A DNA stretch of 64,000 nt from Prunus persica. Its lineage: Eukaryota; Streptophyta; Magnoliopsida; Rosales; Rosaceae. Positions 20,899-31,006 of this stretch are shown here, in pieces; positions within the stretch are counted from its first letter, which is position 1, and each line of letters opens with the position of its first letter. A model generated the notes under the pieces. That model searched no databases, was not told where the DNA came from, and was given only the letters and a program-made list of their open reading frames with translations. The translations under genes were made by a program, and so were the position numbers. The DNA lies in assembly GCF_000346465.2 (NCBI RefSeq), contig NC_034010.1:2064021-2128020 (forward strand), given 5' to 3'.

Positions 20899-21812
20899 GT
20901 GAAGCTTTTAGTATTATTATATATGGTGTTGGTGTGCTTTCAGGGTTAGAGAAATGAGCTGAACAACGACAAAAATGTCCATGGAGGCAAAGTCAGCTAG
21001 AGATGTCCAAGTCGGCGGCTGCTCAACAACGACAAAAATGGAAAGATAAAGTACAACGGATGTGGTCGTCGGTTATCATTTTTCTACAATTTTATTAAAA
21101 GTACTTTTTATGCGGGGGAGATTTGCCTATTGTAGTTTTAAGAACTTGTGCATTACAGAAGGTCTTTGTGTGCATTGATTCGTGGAATGAGAAAAATATA
21201 TTTATAAGGTTAGCAGCCGTAGCTTTTAATTTTCATTTTATGTCACATTTCTCCCACTTTTCACCAACTACCATTTTTCCATCTAACCTCAAATATTTCA
21301 TATTTTCAGACCATGTACTTTGTCACACACTATATTGTATTATATTTATAGCGCCGGTTTTAAGAGTTTGAGAGCCATTCCAAGTCCGGCCATTTAGCAG
21401 GCCAGTCTAAGGTTCCCAAGCTAGAGGCGTGTAAAGAAGATCGTTTTGAGCACTAATTAATTAACTGATTCACAATAGTTGGAACAAATATTAAAATAGA
21501 CACAATATTATTGAGAATTAATTTAAAGATAGTGAAGCAGCACAATGCCAACTTGAGCTTTTTAATTATTTATAGTTATTTAAAAAAATGATCAACTTAT
21601 AAAAAGAGACAAAAGGGATAATTATATACGGGAAGATTGAGCCATATATAAAGATCTGAAAGCAACTTTCTAAGAATTTGCCTAGTCAATGAGAACAATC
21701 TGAACAAGATCAAAACTAATTTCGTCATCCCTTTGGAGACAATGAGAACAGTCTGAAGACAAACTACAAAATGCCAAAATGTGACCAACTTGTGCATTAA
21801 ATTAGGAAGTTT
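20899..21812. other. Intergenic; includes 3' UTR of reductase copy 3
   Basis: From about 21600 to 21812 the sequence is the 3' UTR of the following minus-strand gene and is nearly identical to 1-144. The rest (20899-21600) shows no gene. It should hold the promoter of the exon at 20730. Confidence 0.5.
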
Positions 21813-24201
21813 CTATCTTGAGAGGAAGCCCTTCTCCTTGAGACTTTCAACAGTGTCCCTAAGACTTACTTCCAATGGAAGGAAACTAACTCCCAAGCTT
21901 TTTGCTTTTTCCTGCGATACTTGAAACGTGGGTTCAGCAGGACTGCCATCCTCAAGTCTGCTGTCAAGGAAAGAAACGAATATTTCCCTTAGAAATTTGC
22001 CACATTGTATTTCACCGGTGATGTATATATTTAACTTATAGGAAAATAGGAATTTGATCCAAAGCAGTATTTTATAAGGCTAGACTTGAATGAGAAAGGG
22101 CTTTGACTTGCAAACCAATATTGGTCTCAAATTTGAATCCCCATAACACTTTGATAGTGTGTGTAAGAAACCCCTACCCCTTGTAGTTTAGACCATCGCT
22201 TGTATGAGGAAAAAAAAAAAAAAGTTTCTAGGGCTAGACAAGACAAGACCAATTAAAATGAACTATTAACTTTTTAAAGTTTCATGCTTAATGAACTTAA
22301 TTAACAATCCGGACTGCACTTATTAAATTGGAGAAGCAACAAGTCATCTCCTGAGTTGTATGAGACGGGACTAGGTTCACTCCCGATCTTGTCCATTCAG
22401 AGCCACCAAAGGAGCATTAATGGAGCAATGTGGGATAAGTAAAACCTTGATTACTGACAATATCCCCAAATTGTGGCATTTGGCAAGCTTAACTTACTTT
22501 TCAGGTGGGCAAAAAATGGGATGAAGTTGTTGTAAAATCTTCAAAGCCTCGAAAACGGGTGTAACATGTCCGACTAAACAGTATCTTCCATTAGCTGAAG
22601 GAACTTCAAATGCTTGTATATGGGTGTAGGCAACATCTCTAACATCAGTAGATATATAATTTGGTTTGTTTGCTTCTTGCATATCTGCATGGAAAACAAA
22701 CAGAAGACAAAAAAATAAAAAGAAATACAATCGATTGTTAGCGCATCACAAGAATCATCTAAAGAATTCAAAAAGTAGTTAATTGCCTTAATTCAGTATG
22801 CAACTACAATTGTAGAAGCTATGGACAGATTAATTTTGTTCTCAAATGACTTAAAGCTTTAAATTTTATTTGTTATGTTTATAAGCAACAATTAGATATC
22901 AGTTTTCAATAGACGTTCCTAGCTACTTAAAAAATGAATTAAGTTTTGGTTGCTAGAAACTGGCCTGCGGCAAGTGAAAAAGATAGTTTTGCCTAAGTGT
23001 ACCTTTTTTGAGATTCAGAACCATTTCCACAGTGGCATTAAGAGTTGGCTGCAAAAGTGGACCAATCACATATGCCGGATTTAGTGTAACCAAGTCAATC
23101 CCATTTCCTTTAGCAAATTTCCAAGCAGCCTCCTCAGCTAAAGTTTTTGAAAGAAAATACCATGCCTGGACATATAGAAAGAAAAGGTAGTTCTTGATTT
23201 GAATAAAATTCATTGATTTAAAACAAACTGAGCCGTTAAAGCAATTTTGAAGGCAACTACTGATGCACAAAATTGGATCCATATATACTTGCAACAAAAG
23301 AATAAATTGCATACCTCCAAATCCTCACAAACAAGTGGATCTGAAAACCATGTTTCATCGACTACCACATCAGGGGTCAAAGGTTTTCCATTGTTCAGAA
23401 CTGAAGCCATTGAAGATGTTAAAACTACCCTCTTGACAGTCGGGAATTTTACGCACGATTTCAGAACATTTAGTGTGCCCTTCACTGCAGGGTATAGTAA
23501 TTCTTCCTGAGATGTGGAGAAAAAGCATCATTGTAGTTTTTACATTAAAAAAAATATATAAACATTTGGAAGTTCTGTTTTATTCTCTAAGAAAATACAC
23601 AAATGTAATTAAGCAATCGGCAAGCAAGAATGGTATTTGAAGTATATGTGGGAGGAATGAACCTGGGGGTCAGTGGAAGAAAATATTACAGGGGATGCTG
23701 TATGGAAAACACCTTCACATCCATCAACTGCAAGGTCAAAAGATCCTTCAACTAACAAATCTGCTTGAAACAAATGTAGCCTTTCTTTTGCTCCATCAAG
23801 TGTGAGTAAGTGTTCTGTTTTCTTTGGATCATCTGTAAAATGCACATATATACAAATACGTACAACAATAGTTTAATTGAAAATACAAAAAGAAAATAAG
23901 AGTTCATGTCCAATAAAAATTTTATAATAGCAAAAAATAAATGAAAAATAGCAATCAAAGCCCAGAAGTTTTTATTGTTGTCATCAAAACAAAAAGTTTT
24001 AGAATGAAAACTATTCCAATACCTGTTTTGAAGTATATTAGAGTAAGTTTAGAGAAAGAAAAAAAAAGTGGTAAAATACTGACTTGGGTCACGAACAGTG
24101 GCTTTGACAATATAACCTCTTTGTAATAAGAGCTTCACCAACCACGATGCTATGAAACCAGATGCTCCTGTTACACACACCACCTTCCTTCCTCCCCTCA
24201 T
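21813..24201 (-). CDS. Phenylacetaldehyde / cinnamoyl-CoA reductase-like NADPH reductase, copy 3
   Basis: Exons 24084-24201, 23663-23832, 23315-23506, 23003-23165, 22498-22684 and 21813-21957 give 324 residues with GT-AG introns throughout. Residues 9-17 hold V-T-G-A-S-G-F-I-A for NADPH. R-x5-K (R-D-P-N-D-P-K) follows at about 37-43. T-S-S-M and A-W-Y-F-L-S-K supply the SDR serine and Y-x3-K. The substrate-side segment [14 protein letters not shown] is well kept. The C-terminus ends G-F-L-S-R, where most copies have G-F-L-K-V. It starts M-R-G-G-R-K where others have M-S-G or M-S-R. The product is predicted to be a soluble aldehyde reductase, substrate unproven. The fragment at 1-330 is a direct duplicate of its 3' end. 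Confidence 0.92.
22085..22222 (+). repeat. SINE-like insertion in intron 5 of copy 3
   Basis: This block has the B-box-like word TTTGAATCCCC and a 3' part GTAGTTTAGACCATCGCTTGTA followed by an A run. The same 3' part recurs at 30600-30640, 43960-44000 and 57040-57060. It is a member of a tRNA-derived SINE family. Confidence 0.55.
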
Positions 24202-24224
24202 CTTCTCTCTCTCTCTCTCTCTCT
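24202..24224. repeat. CT repeat in leader of copy 3
   Basis: A short CT run directly upstream of the ATG (GA run on the sense strand). Similar runs precede the exon 1 at 20730 and copy 5. Confidence 0.8.
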
Positions 24225-25044
24225 GTGTAACCTCTGATCTGAAGTTTTATATTTTGTGCTTTTATTATTGTGTAAGACATTGATGTTGATGTGACTATAT
24301 ATTACTTTATTAAAAAAGGTCTTCCAATTCAAGAACGAATAAATACAAAGAACAAGTGCGCAACGTAAGGGTTGTTGATTGATTATGTAATATTTTTTTC
24401 ATTACAATTTTATTATCTGACCATGTGCAGCAGAACTTCTGCATTACATGGAATCCATAAATCCTGTGTTTTTATATATATATAAAAAAATGTATAAAGA
24501 AACGAGCTTGGTACGTCTTGCATAACTTGGAGAAAATAATGAATAGATTAAAAGCACAACTGGAGAAAATAAATCATCAGCAAACATAGTTTGTTGGTTT
24601 GCGTCGCAATGATCTTTGTATACGTTCAGTGAAGGTTCCAGGTTTCAAAAACCGATTGGACAAAACTTACATACTAAACTTGACGGTATGGGTGACTTTC
24701 AATAATAAACTTAATTCATTCCTAAGCAAAAAATCAGAAGGAAAAATTCTTTGCTAGCATATGGAAAACAGAAAATAAGAAGAATAGCAGAATCATACGC
24801 AATAAAATAGCAACAAATAGAATAAAATAAAAAATAAAAAAAGCTACATTATAATTTGTTTTAATTTGCGGTCTCTTTTTCTGTTTTACATGAAGAATAC
24901 ATGTGATAAATATCTAATATTCATATACTACATTTGATTTTAAAAAAAATACTTTTATATGCGATAGCCAAACATCAACCTATATACTTCTCTGTAGAAG
25001 CACGAATAATTATAAGCTAGCGCTACTAGCAAATTATATCTTAC
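24225..25044. other. AT-rich intergenic DNA
   Basis: Nothing recognisable apart from the presumed promoter of copy 3 at the left side. Confidence 0.4.
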
Positions 25045-25232
25045 TTTTCAGGTGGGGCAAAGAGTGGGATGAAGTTCGTTTAAAATCTTGAGAGCCTTGG
25101 ACATGGGTGGAACGTGTCCAACTAAACAATATCTTCCGGTAGCTGAAGGAACCTCAAATGCTTGAACATGAGCAGAGGCAACATCTCTAACATCAGTAGA
25201 CAAATAATTTGAATCGGTTACATCTGGTATAT
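25045..25232 (-). pseudogene. Stray reductase exon 5
   Basis: This is a single copy of exon 5, with the normal acceptor (GCAG before D-I-P-D-V-T) and donor (AAAA|GTAAG), almost identical to 9534-9720. One extra C in the L-C-P-P codons makes it 188 instead of 187 bp and shifts the frame to a stop. No other exon lies within reach, so it is a relic. Confidence 0.9.
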
Positions 25233-25874
25233 CTGCATAGATTAGAAACAAAATTGCATCACAAGAATCATTTGAATCTTGCACCACAAGAGTCAAGACG
25301 ATTTTGGGGAAGATGGTGGCTGCGGGTTGTTGGTGCACGTTGATTTCGATGCTTTTTTATTTTATTTTTAATTTTTCTATAGATTTTAGGATTAGATTTC
25401 ATTTTTAACCTTATTTAATTATATTAACTATTATTTATGTTTTCATTATTATAATTAATTTCATAATTACTTAATAAATACTAATTAAGTATATTTATTT
25501 ATCTTAAATAATTTGGTCAGTCAAACACTGAAAACCATGCTTCGGATTCTGAAAATCTTGAGGTTGAATTAGAACTAAGTGATTTGTTATTGAATTTACA
25601 GCCTATTAAGCAGGTATATTTCAATTGACGTTTACAAGTTATTCTTTCCACTTGAATGTAGCAAGTCATTTTTATCTTGTTTCTTGTTTTTATTTGTTCA
25701 TTAAAAAAATTTAAATTAACTTCTCTTCAGATCATATAGTATTGAAGCCTTGCTAATGAAGTAATTGATTTATTCATTGAATGTTAAGATTATTTATTGA
25801 CTTTATTTTTCAACTCAGCATCTCACAGGATAACCTAATCCGCGATGATAACAAAGTGATATTAATATTTAAAT

Positions 25875-26134
25875 AGTATAGCCGTTCAGTTATACTATTT
25901 AAATATATTAGAATATTTTAAAAGTCTAGCCAATCGGCTATACTGTTAAAATATATTAACATTTAAACCGTATAGCCGCGCGGCTATACTCGTTAAATAT
26001 TCGATATATTTAACTAGTATAGCTGCGTGGCTATGATATTTAAATTTGAATATTTTTAAAGTATAAGTATAGCCGCACGGCTATACTCTTTAAAATATAT
26101 TAATATTCCAACCATATAGCCGTGCAGCTATACT
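25875..26134. repeat. Array of six 22-bp palindromes, period about 47 bp (array 1)
   Basis: Imperfect palindromes of form AGTATAGCCGCGCGGCTATACT begin at 25875, 25923, 25969, 26016, 26066 and 26113, a spacing of 46-50 bp. They are joined by AT-rich linkers such as TTAAAATATATTAATATTT. The centres vary (GCGC, GCAC, GTGC, TTCA) while the outer AGTATAGCC/GGCTATACT arms are better kept, so paired changes keep dyad symmetry in several units. Function unknown. Confidence 0.88.
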
Positions 26135-26195
26135 GCACAAAATGGTTTTCTTTTTTGTAATTAAGTAATATCTTTGTCCTTTTTAATTACTTTAA

Positions 26196-26467
26196 TCTAT
26201 ATATATAAAGCAAAAAACAGAGAATGGTGAAACATTCAAAATACTAGAAAATGCCCTTGATTAATGCAAACATTAAGAATTGAAATTATTAATTAAATAA
26301 GGATAATACGGTACATTTAAACTTTTTCATATTAAACAATAATGGATCCTATTTTTATGGAACACAACTACCCATTATCTTTTTTAATTCTTTTTAATTC
26401 TAAAATAAATTTAAATTTAAAAAAAAAATGTCTCTCGCAGGCGCGGAAGCACGTGTGGAGAGGCCAG
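26196..26467 (+). mobile_element. Small non-autonomous Helitron (plus orientation)
   Basis: It begins TCTATATATATAAAGC and ends with a GC-rich hairpin-like segment and CCAG. The left half is the reverse complement of the right half of the element at 26944-27223. The target between A and T can be read from the second repeat unit (about 27900-27925, CTTTAATGAGTAATTAC), where the 272 bp are missing. There is no target duplication, as expected for Helitrons. Its 3' end (CCAG rather than CTAG) is diverged. Confidence 0.7.
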
Positions 26468-26644
26468 TTAGTAATTATGTTTTAGTTATTATTTCTGTGG
26501 TGAATAATTTGTATTTAAATATTTTACTAATTTCATAAATTACTAAATAAATAGTAATGAATTATTTTGTTTACTTTGTTTTTTAGTTTCTATACAAAAT
26601 TAGTTTGTGTAGTTTAATAATATTTGCAATTAAGTAATATCTTA

Positions 26645-26886
26645 GTGTCCGTTTGACATTGCTTATTTGGGGTGATAAGTGATTTTTTAAAAATTTTTAG
26701 AAGCCCAACCTGTTTGGTAAACTGTGAGAAAATCACTTATTGTTAAAAATTGCTATGAGAGAAAGCTATAAAGGAAAGTAGCTAATGAGGTGCTTTCATT
26801 TTCTAATTATGCAAGAATCAGTTTTGAAATTTCTCGCAAATCTGACAGTGATTATTTTCACAGCACAGCAATGCCAAACTGGCGCC
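26645..26886. mobile_element. Tourist-like MITE
   Basis: Ends GTGTCCGTTTGACATTGC and GCAATGCCAAACTGGCGCC are inverted repeats of about 19 bp. It is flanked by TTA (26642-26644) and TCA (26887-26889), a possible decayed 3-bp duplication. The homologous place near 28090 in the next unit lacks it. Confidence 0.7.
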
Positions 26887-26943
26887 TCATTAAATTATAT
26901 TAACTATTATTTATGTTTTAATTATTCTTTATTTAATGAATAA

Positions 26944-27223
26944 CTAGCCCCTTGGCACACGCTCACGCATGTGCCAATTGGTTTTATTTTTTATTTTATT
27001 TTTAGAATTAAGAAAAGATAATATGGGTTGTTATGTTCTATAAAAATAGGACCTATTATCTAATTTTAATTCAATTTTTTTAATATGAAAAAAAATATGA
27101 ATTTACCATATTATCCTCATTTAATTAATAATTTTAATTCTTAATGTTTGAATTAACCAAGGGCATTTTCTGGTATTTTGAATGTTTCACCATTCTCTGT
27201 CTTTTGTTTTATATATATATAGA
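26944..27223 (-). mobile_element. Small non-autonomous Helitron (minus orientation)
   Basis: Read on the minus strand it starts TCTATATATATATAAAAC and ends with the hairpin GGCACATGCGTGAGCGTGTGCC, AAGGGG and CTAG, the diagnostic Helitron 3' end. It sits between A and T: GAATAA before and TTAGTATTT after. The empty site GAATAATTAGAATTT is present in the third repeat unit near 28147. No protein is encoded, so it depends on an autonomous relative. Confidence 0.88.
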
Positions 27224-27634
27224 TTAGTATTTAACTATTTTAATTAATTTCATAAATTACTTAATAAATACTAATTAAGGTTATTTATTTATCTTAAATA
27301 ATTTGGACAGTCAAACATTGAAAACCATGCTTCAGATTCTGAAAATCTTGAGGTTGAATTAGAACAAAGTGATTTGTTATTGAATTTGCGGCCTATTAAG
27401 CTTCTTTCCACTTGAATCAACACATGTCATTTTTATCTTTTTCTTGTTTTTATTTGTTCAGTAAAAAATTTTAAATTAACTTCTCTTCAGATCATATAAT
27501 ATTGAAGCCTTGCTAATGATGTAATTGATTTATTCATTGAAAGTTAAGATTATTGATTGACTTTCATTTTTAACTCTGCATCTCACAGGATAATCTAATT
27601 CCTGATGATAACAAATTGATATTAATATTTAAAT

Positions 27635-27851
27635 AATATAGCCTCATGGTTATACTATTTAAATATATTTGAATATTTTAAAAGTACAGTCACGCCACTA
27701 TACTGTTAAAATATATTAATATTTCAAAAGTATAGCGCAGCTGTACTCTTTTAATTATTCGTATATATTTAAAAGTATCGTCGCGCGGCTATACTTGTTA
27801 AATACTATAATATATTTAACGAGTATAGCCGAATAGCCGCTCGGCTATACT
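27635..27851. repeat. Array of five palindromes (array 2)
   Basis: The homologue of array 1 in the second repeat unit has palindromes at 27635, 27683, 27729 (shortened to 19 bp), 27774 and 27822 (lengthened to 30 bp). Spacing is again 45-48 bp. Cores include CGCGCG and CGCTCG. Confidence 0.85.
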
Positions 27852-28236
27852 GCACAAAATGATTTTCTTTTTTTGTAATAAAGTAATATCTTTGCCCTTT
27901 TTAATTGCTTTAATGAGTAATTACGTTTTAATTATTATTTCTTTGGTGAATAATTAGTATTTAAATATTTTACTAATTTTATAAATTACTTAATAAATAG
28001 TAATTAATTATTTGTGGACTTTGTTTTTTTATTTATTTATTTATACAACATTCGTTTGTTTAGTTTAATATTGGCAATTAAGTAATATCCTAGCCTTATT
28101 TAATTATATTAACTAATATTTATGTTTTAATTATTCTTTATTTAATGAATAATTAGAATTTAACTATTTTAATTAATTTCCTAATTACTTAGTAAATACT
28201 AATTAATTATATTTATTTATCTTAAATAATGGTTAG

Positions 28237-28536
28237 ATAATTTGCAACAAATTTTCAATGTAGGGTACTTCATTGTTAAAATATACCCCAACGTTATTAA
28301 AATTGGAAGTGCATGGACAAAGATGTCTTAAGGGTACAATTGTTGTGGGGTACCAAACCGCAATTAACCCCATAATATATTATTTAACATATAGAATTAG
28401 TTATAAACAACTTATAATTTAGACATGACAAAATTAGAAATATTTAGCTCTAACATGTAACTCTTGAATTTTTATTTGTTTGATATACTTGTATTTTCTA
28501 TTTCGGCCCCCCAACTTTACAATTCTAGCTTTGTCC
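28237..28536. other. Spacer before pseudogene
   Basis: No gene. From about 28493 the sequence matches 622-702, the start of the segmental duplication. Confidence 0.4.
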
Positions 28537-29414
28537 CTGTGTGAGTTAGTGGATGAAAATAGTGGAGATGCTGTGTGAAAAAACACCTTCACATCGATCA
28601 ACTACAGCATCAAAAAATCCCTCTTCTAATAAATCTGCTTTGAACAATTGAAGCCTTTCTTTTGCTCCCTCTAGTGAGATTAGGTGTTCTGTTTTCTTTG
28701 GATAATCTGTGGTATACACAAAAAGAACTAGTGATTTGGTCTAATTACTAAAATCATATAACATAGTAAGGGCAGCACTATATTTTACCTTCTTTGATAA
28801 CTGAATTTATTTATTTTCTTGGTGTTAGGAAGGTCGGGGCACCAACTAATTCTTAGTCTAGTTGAAAACTAAACAATACAGAAAACCCAGAATTTGAAAG
28901 TGATCACTATTGAAAGAGCTGTTTAATATATGCTAGAAGTTTTGATAATGAAAAAATAAAAAGAATTGTACGTACTAATTTCAGAGAGACGGGTTGGTGA
29001 TCCACTACTAACAACACCGATATTGTTCTCAATGTAACCACTTACAAAGCCTAATATGTGTGGGGTTTACATGCAGGAATGGATTCCATTTTGATTCTAT
29101 GAGGCCATTGTATTGTGTCGCTCTATATACGCTATTTTGATTCTATGAATGGATTCCATTTCTCGAAAAGAAAAGAAAAGAAAAACACCTACAAAGTCCA
29201 ATAGGTATGGGGTTTTATCCCAAAATGGCTCGGAGATATTGGTAGTGAAACTATTCATTATATGTTGGATTTTATTTAGTCATGTTTCCGACGTGGGAAT
29301 TGTATATATTCTTCAACAGCTTTGACAGTATAACCTCTTTGTAAGAAGACCAGCCAATCATGCTATGAAACCAGACGCTCCTGTTACACACAGCGCCTTC
29401 CTTCCTCTGCTCAT
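28537..29414 (-). pseudogene. Reductase pseudogene, exons 2 and 1
   Basis: Exon 2 (28537-28706) retains the acceptor (CCACAG before A-T-T-A-T-C) and words P-K-K-T-E-H-L, but has an extra A in G-V-F-H-T, and its donor GT is changed to GG. Exon 1 (about 29316-29414, ATG at 29412-29414) has a 7-bp deletion in the L-V-K-L-L-L codons and no clean donor. Exons 3-6 are missing: to the left lies the tandem repeat. It is the uninterrupted sister of 671-3040. Confidence 0.88.
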
Positions 29415-30053
29415 CCTCTCTTTTTGTGTCTATATATCTCTATGCTCAGAATAAGCCGCTCAGAATAATTATGTTATGGCAGTCATTGTTTAGAAGAAAA
29501 AAAGATAACTATGTTGGCAGTCATGATTTTACTACAAAGGGATCGATCATCATATTCTCCTTGGCTCAAACACTTCATTTACAATCGACATCTCAAAGTT
29601 GGAATGATTCAACAAATCAGTTTTTACAGGAATTCCAAAATTTTAAAACAAAACGAGTCGAAATGGATTTCAAAAAGAGATACATGATATTAACCGGCTG
29701 CTTGAGTTAGAAGCTTCTAGACAGGAAACTTCTGAAGCGCTTAATTAACTGATTCAAAATGTTTGCAAGAAATACTAAGAGTGCCTTAACTAAGATTTCT
29801 TTGAAGACAGTGAAGTAAAACAAATCCAGCTTGAACTTTTTATTTATAGTTATTCTGAAAATTTACACATGATAAACTTGTAAAGCAACACTAAAGAGGT
29901 GGATGTGCTTTACATACAGGAAGATTGAGCCATGTATAAAGATCTAAAAGCAACTTCGGAGCATTTGCCTAACCAACTCAGATGCTGACTGCAGAATGGA
30001 GGAGGGAAGTATTTCTCAAGCAAACACAAAGTAACCACTACATTTGATTCCAA

Positions 30054-30092
<39 letters not shown>

Positions 30093-30235
30093 CAATTGAT
30101 GCATGGACACAATCTGATTTCCTGTGCATAAGTATATCTTGAATCGCCTCGATGACACACTGTATGATGTTTATGCAGCATTCAAGACGGCTAGAGAAGT
30201 TTGGGAATCTCTTGAGAAAAAATATAAAAATAAAG
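28566..30235. repeat. Segmental duplication, right copy
   Basis: The counterpart of 2297-3946 (see there). It contains the exon 2 and exon 1 relics, a spacer with a reductase-like 3'-UTR block (about 29850-30010), a TA microsatellite (30053-30088) and the start of a Copia gag fragment. Confidence 0.85.
30053..30088. repeat. TA dinucleotide microsatellite
   Basis: About 18 TA units where the duplicated twin has only a few (3771-3780). This is a recent expansion. Confidence 0.85.
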
Positions 30236-30426
30236 ATGCAGGATCCAAGAAATTTGGTGTAGACAGATTTCTGGTTTTCAAGATGGTAGAATCCAAACCT
30301 GTTGTCAAACAAGTTGAAGACCTCTGGAAAATTATCCATGAGATTCTTGCTTAAGGCATGAAGATCAATGAATCTTTCCAAGTGACATCTTTGATTGAAA
30401 AACTTCACCAAATTGGAAGAATTCAT
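30090..30426 (+). pseudogene. Copia gag (UBN2-type) fragment, longer copy
   Basis: The plus-strand frame reads L-N-R-L-D-D-T-L-Y-D-V-Y, A-R-E-V-W-E-S-L-E-K-K-Y, K-F-G-V-D-R-F-L-V-F-K-M-V, then a stop at about 30352. It continues in frame with G-M-K-I-N-E-S-F-Q-V-T-S-L-I-E-K-L. This is the N-terminal half of a plant Copia gag with a premature stop. No LTR borders were found. Confidence 0.75.
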
Positions 30427-30524
30427 GTTAGTTTTTTCAATAAATATTCATTTGTATTACATTGTAAAATTATTCATGCTAGAAACTTAGAATATGTCGA
30501 TTTAAATTTGAAATGAATTTTGCA

Positions 30525-30650
30525 AACATGGGTTTAGCTACATTGGCTAGAGTGGATGTAATCTCCACTTTGCACCCGAGTTTGAGTCCTCCTTCCTATA
30601 GTTTAGATTATATTAAAGTAGAATATCGCTTGTATAAAAATAAAAAAAAA
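30525..30650 (+). repeat. SINE-like repeat
   Basis: It contains TTGGCTAGAGTGG, CCCGAGTTTGAGTCCTCC (B-box-like) and the family tail TATAGTTTAGATTATAT...AATATCGCTTGTA with an A-rich end. It shares the tail with the copies at 22085, 43868 and 56990. Confidence 0.55.
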
Positions 30651-31006
30651 TCGAATTGAATTTTAGACTTCTGAACAAGATGTTCTAAAGTTGATTGATT
30701 CAAAACATTTGCAACAAAAGAGTGCCTTAAAACAAGTTGAACTTTATTTTTTTATTCACATAGTCATTTTGAAACTTCACAAATGATTTACATGCAGGAA
30801 GATTGAGCTATGTATAAAATCTGAAAGCAGCTTCTGAGTGCATATGTCTAGTCAACTCTGGGGCTATCTTAATTTAAGAAAATCTTAACAGGAACATTAT
30901 AATTTTCAGCATCTCTTTGGAGTACTTCAGCAGAAAACAAAGTTCAAATTGTCAATATTCGATCAACTTGTGCAGCAAAATAACAAGTTGCTATCAATTG
31001 CATAAT
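30651..31006. other. 3' flank of reductase copy 4
   Basis: The words CAGGAAGATTGAGCTATGTATAAAATCTGAAAGCAGCTTC mark the family 3' UTR; no separate gene is seen. Confidence 0.5.

Larger units (their letters stand above)
25405..28236. repeat. AT-rich tandem repeat of about 0.95-kb units
   Basis: Units start at about 25409, 26889 and 28094 (the last partial), each with CCTTATTTAATTATATTAAC or a close form. Removing the inserted Helitrons and MITE gives units of roughly 0.93-0.97 kb. Each full unit carries an exon-like segment (25518-25613, 27308-27400), the words CTTCTCTTCAGATCATATA and CATCTCACAGGATAA, then a palindrome array, then AATTAGTATTTAA. The repeat may derive from a captured or degraded gene, because the first segment reads as an open frame ending at a GT donor. 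No known protein was recognised. Confidence 0.75.

Noticed and set aside
25875..26134. CRISPR-like regular spacing
   Set aside because: The units are palindromes with AT-rich, similar linkers in a plant nuclear context, so this is not a CRISPR array.
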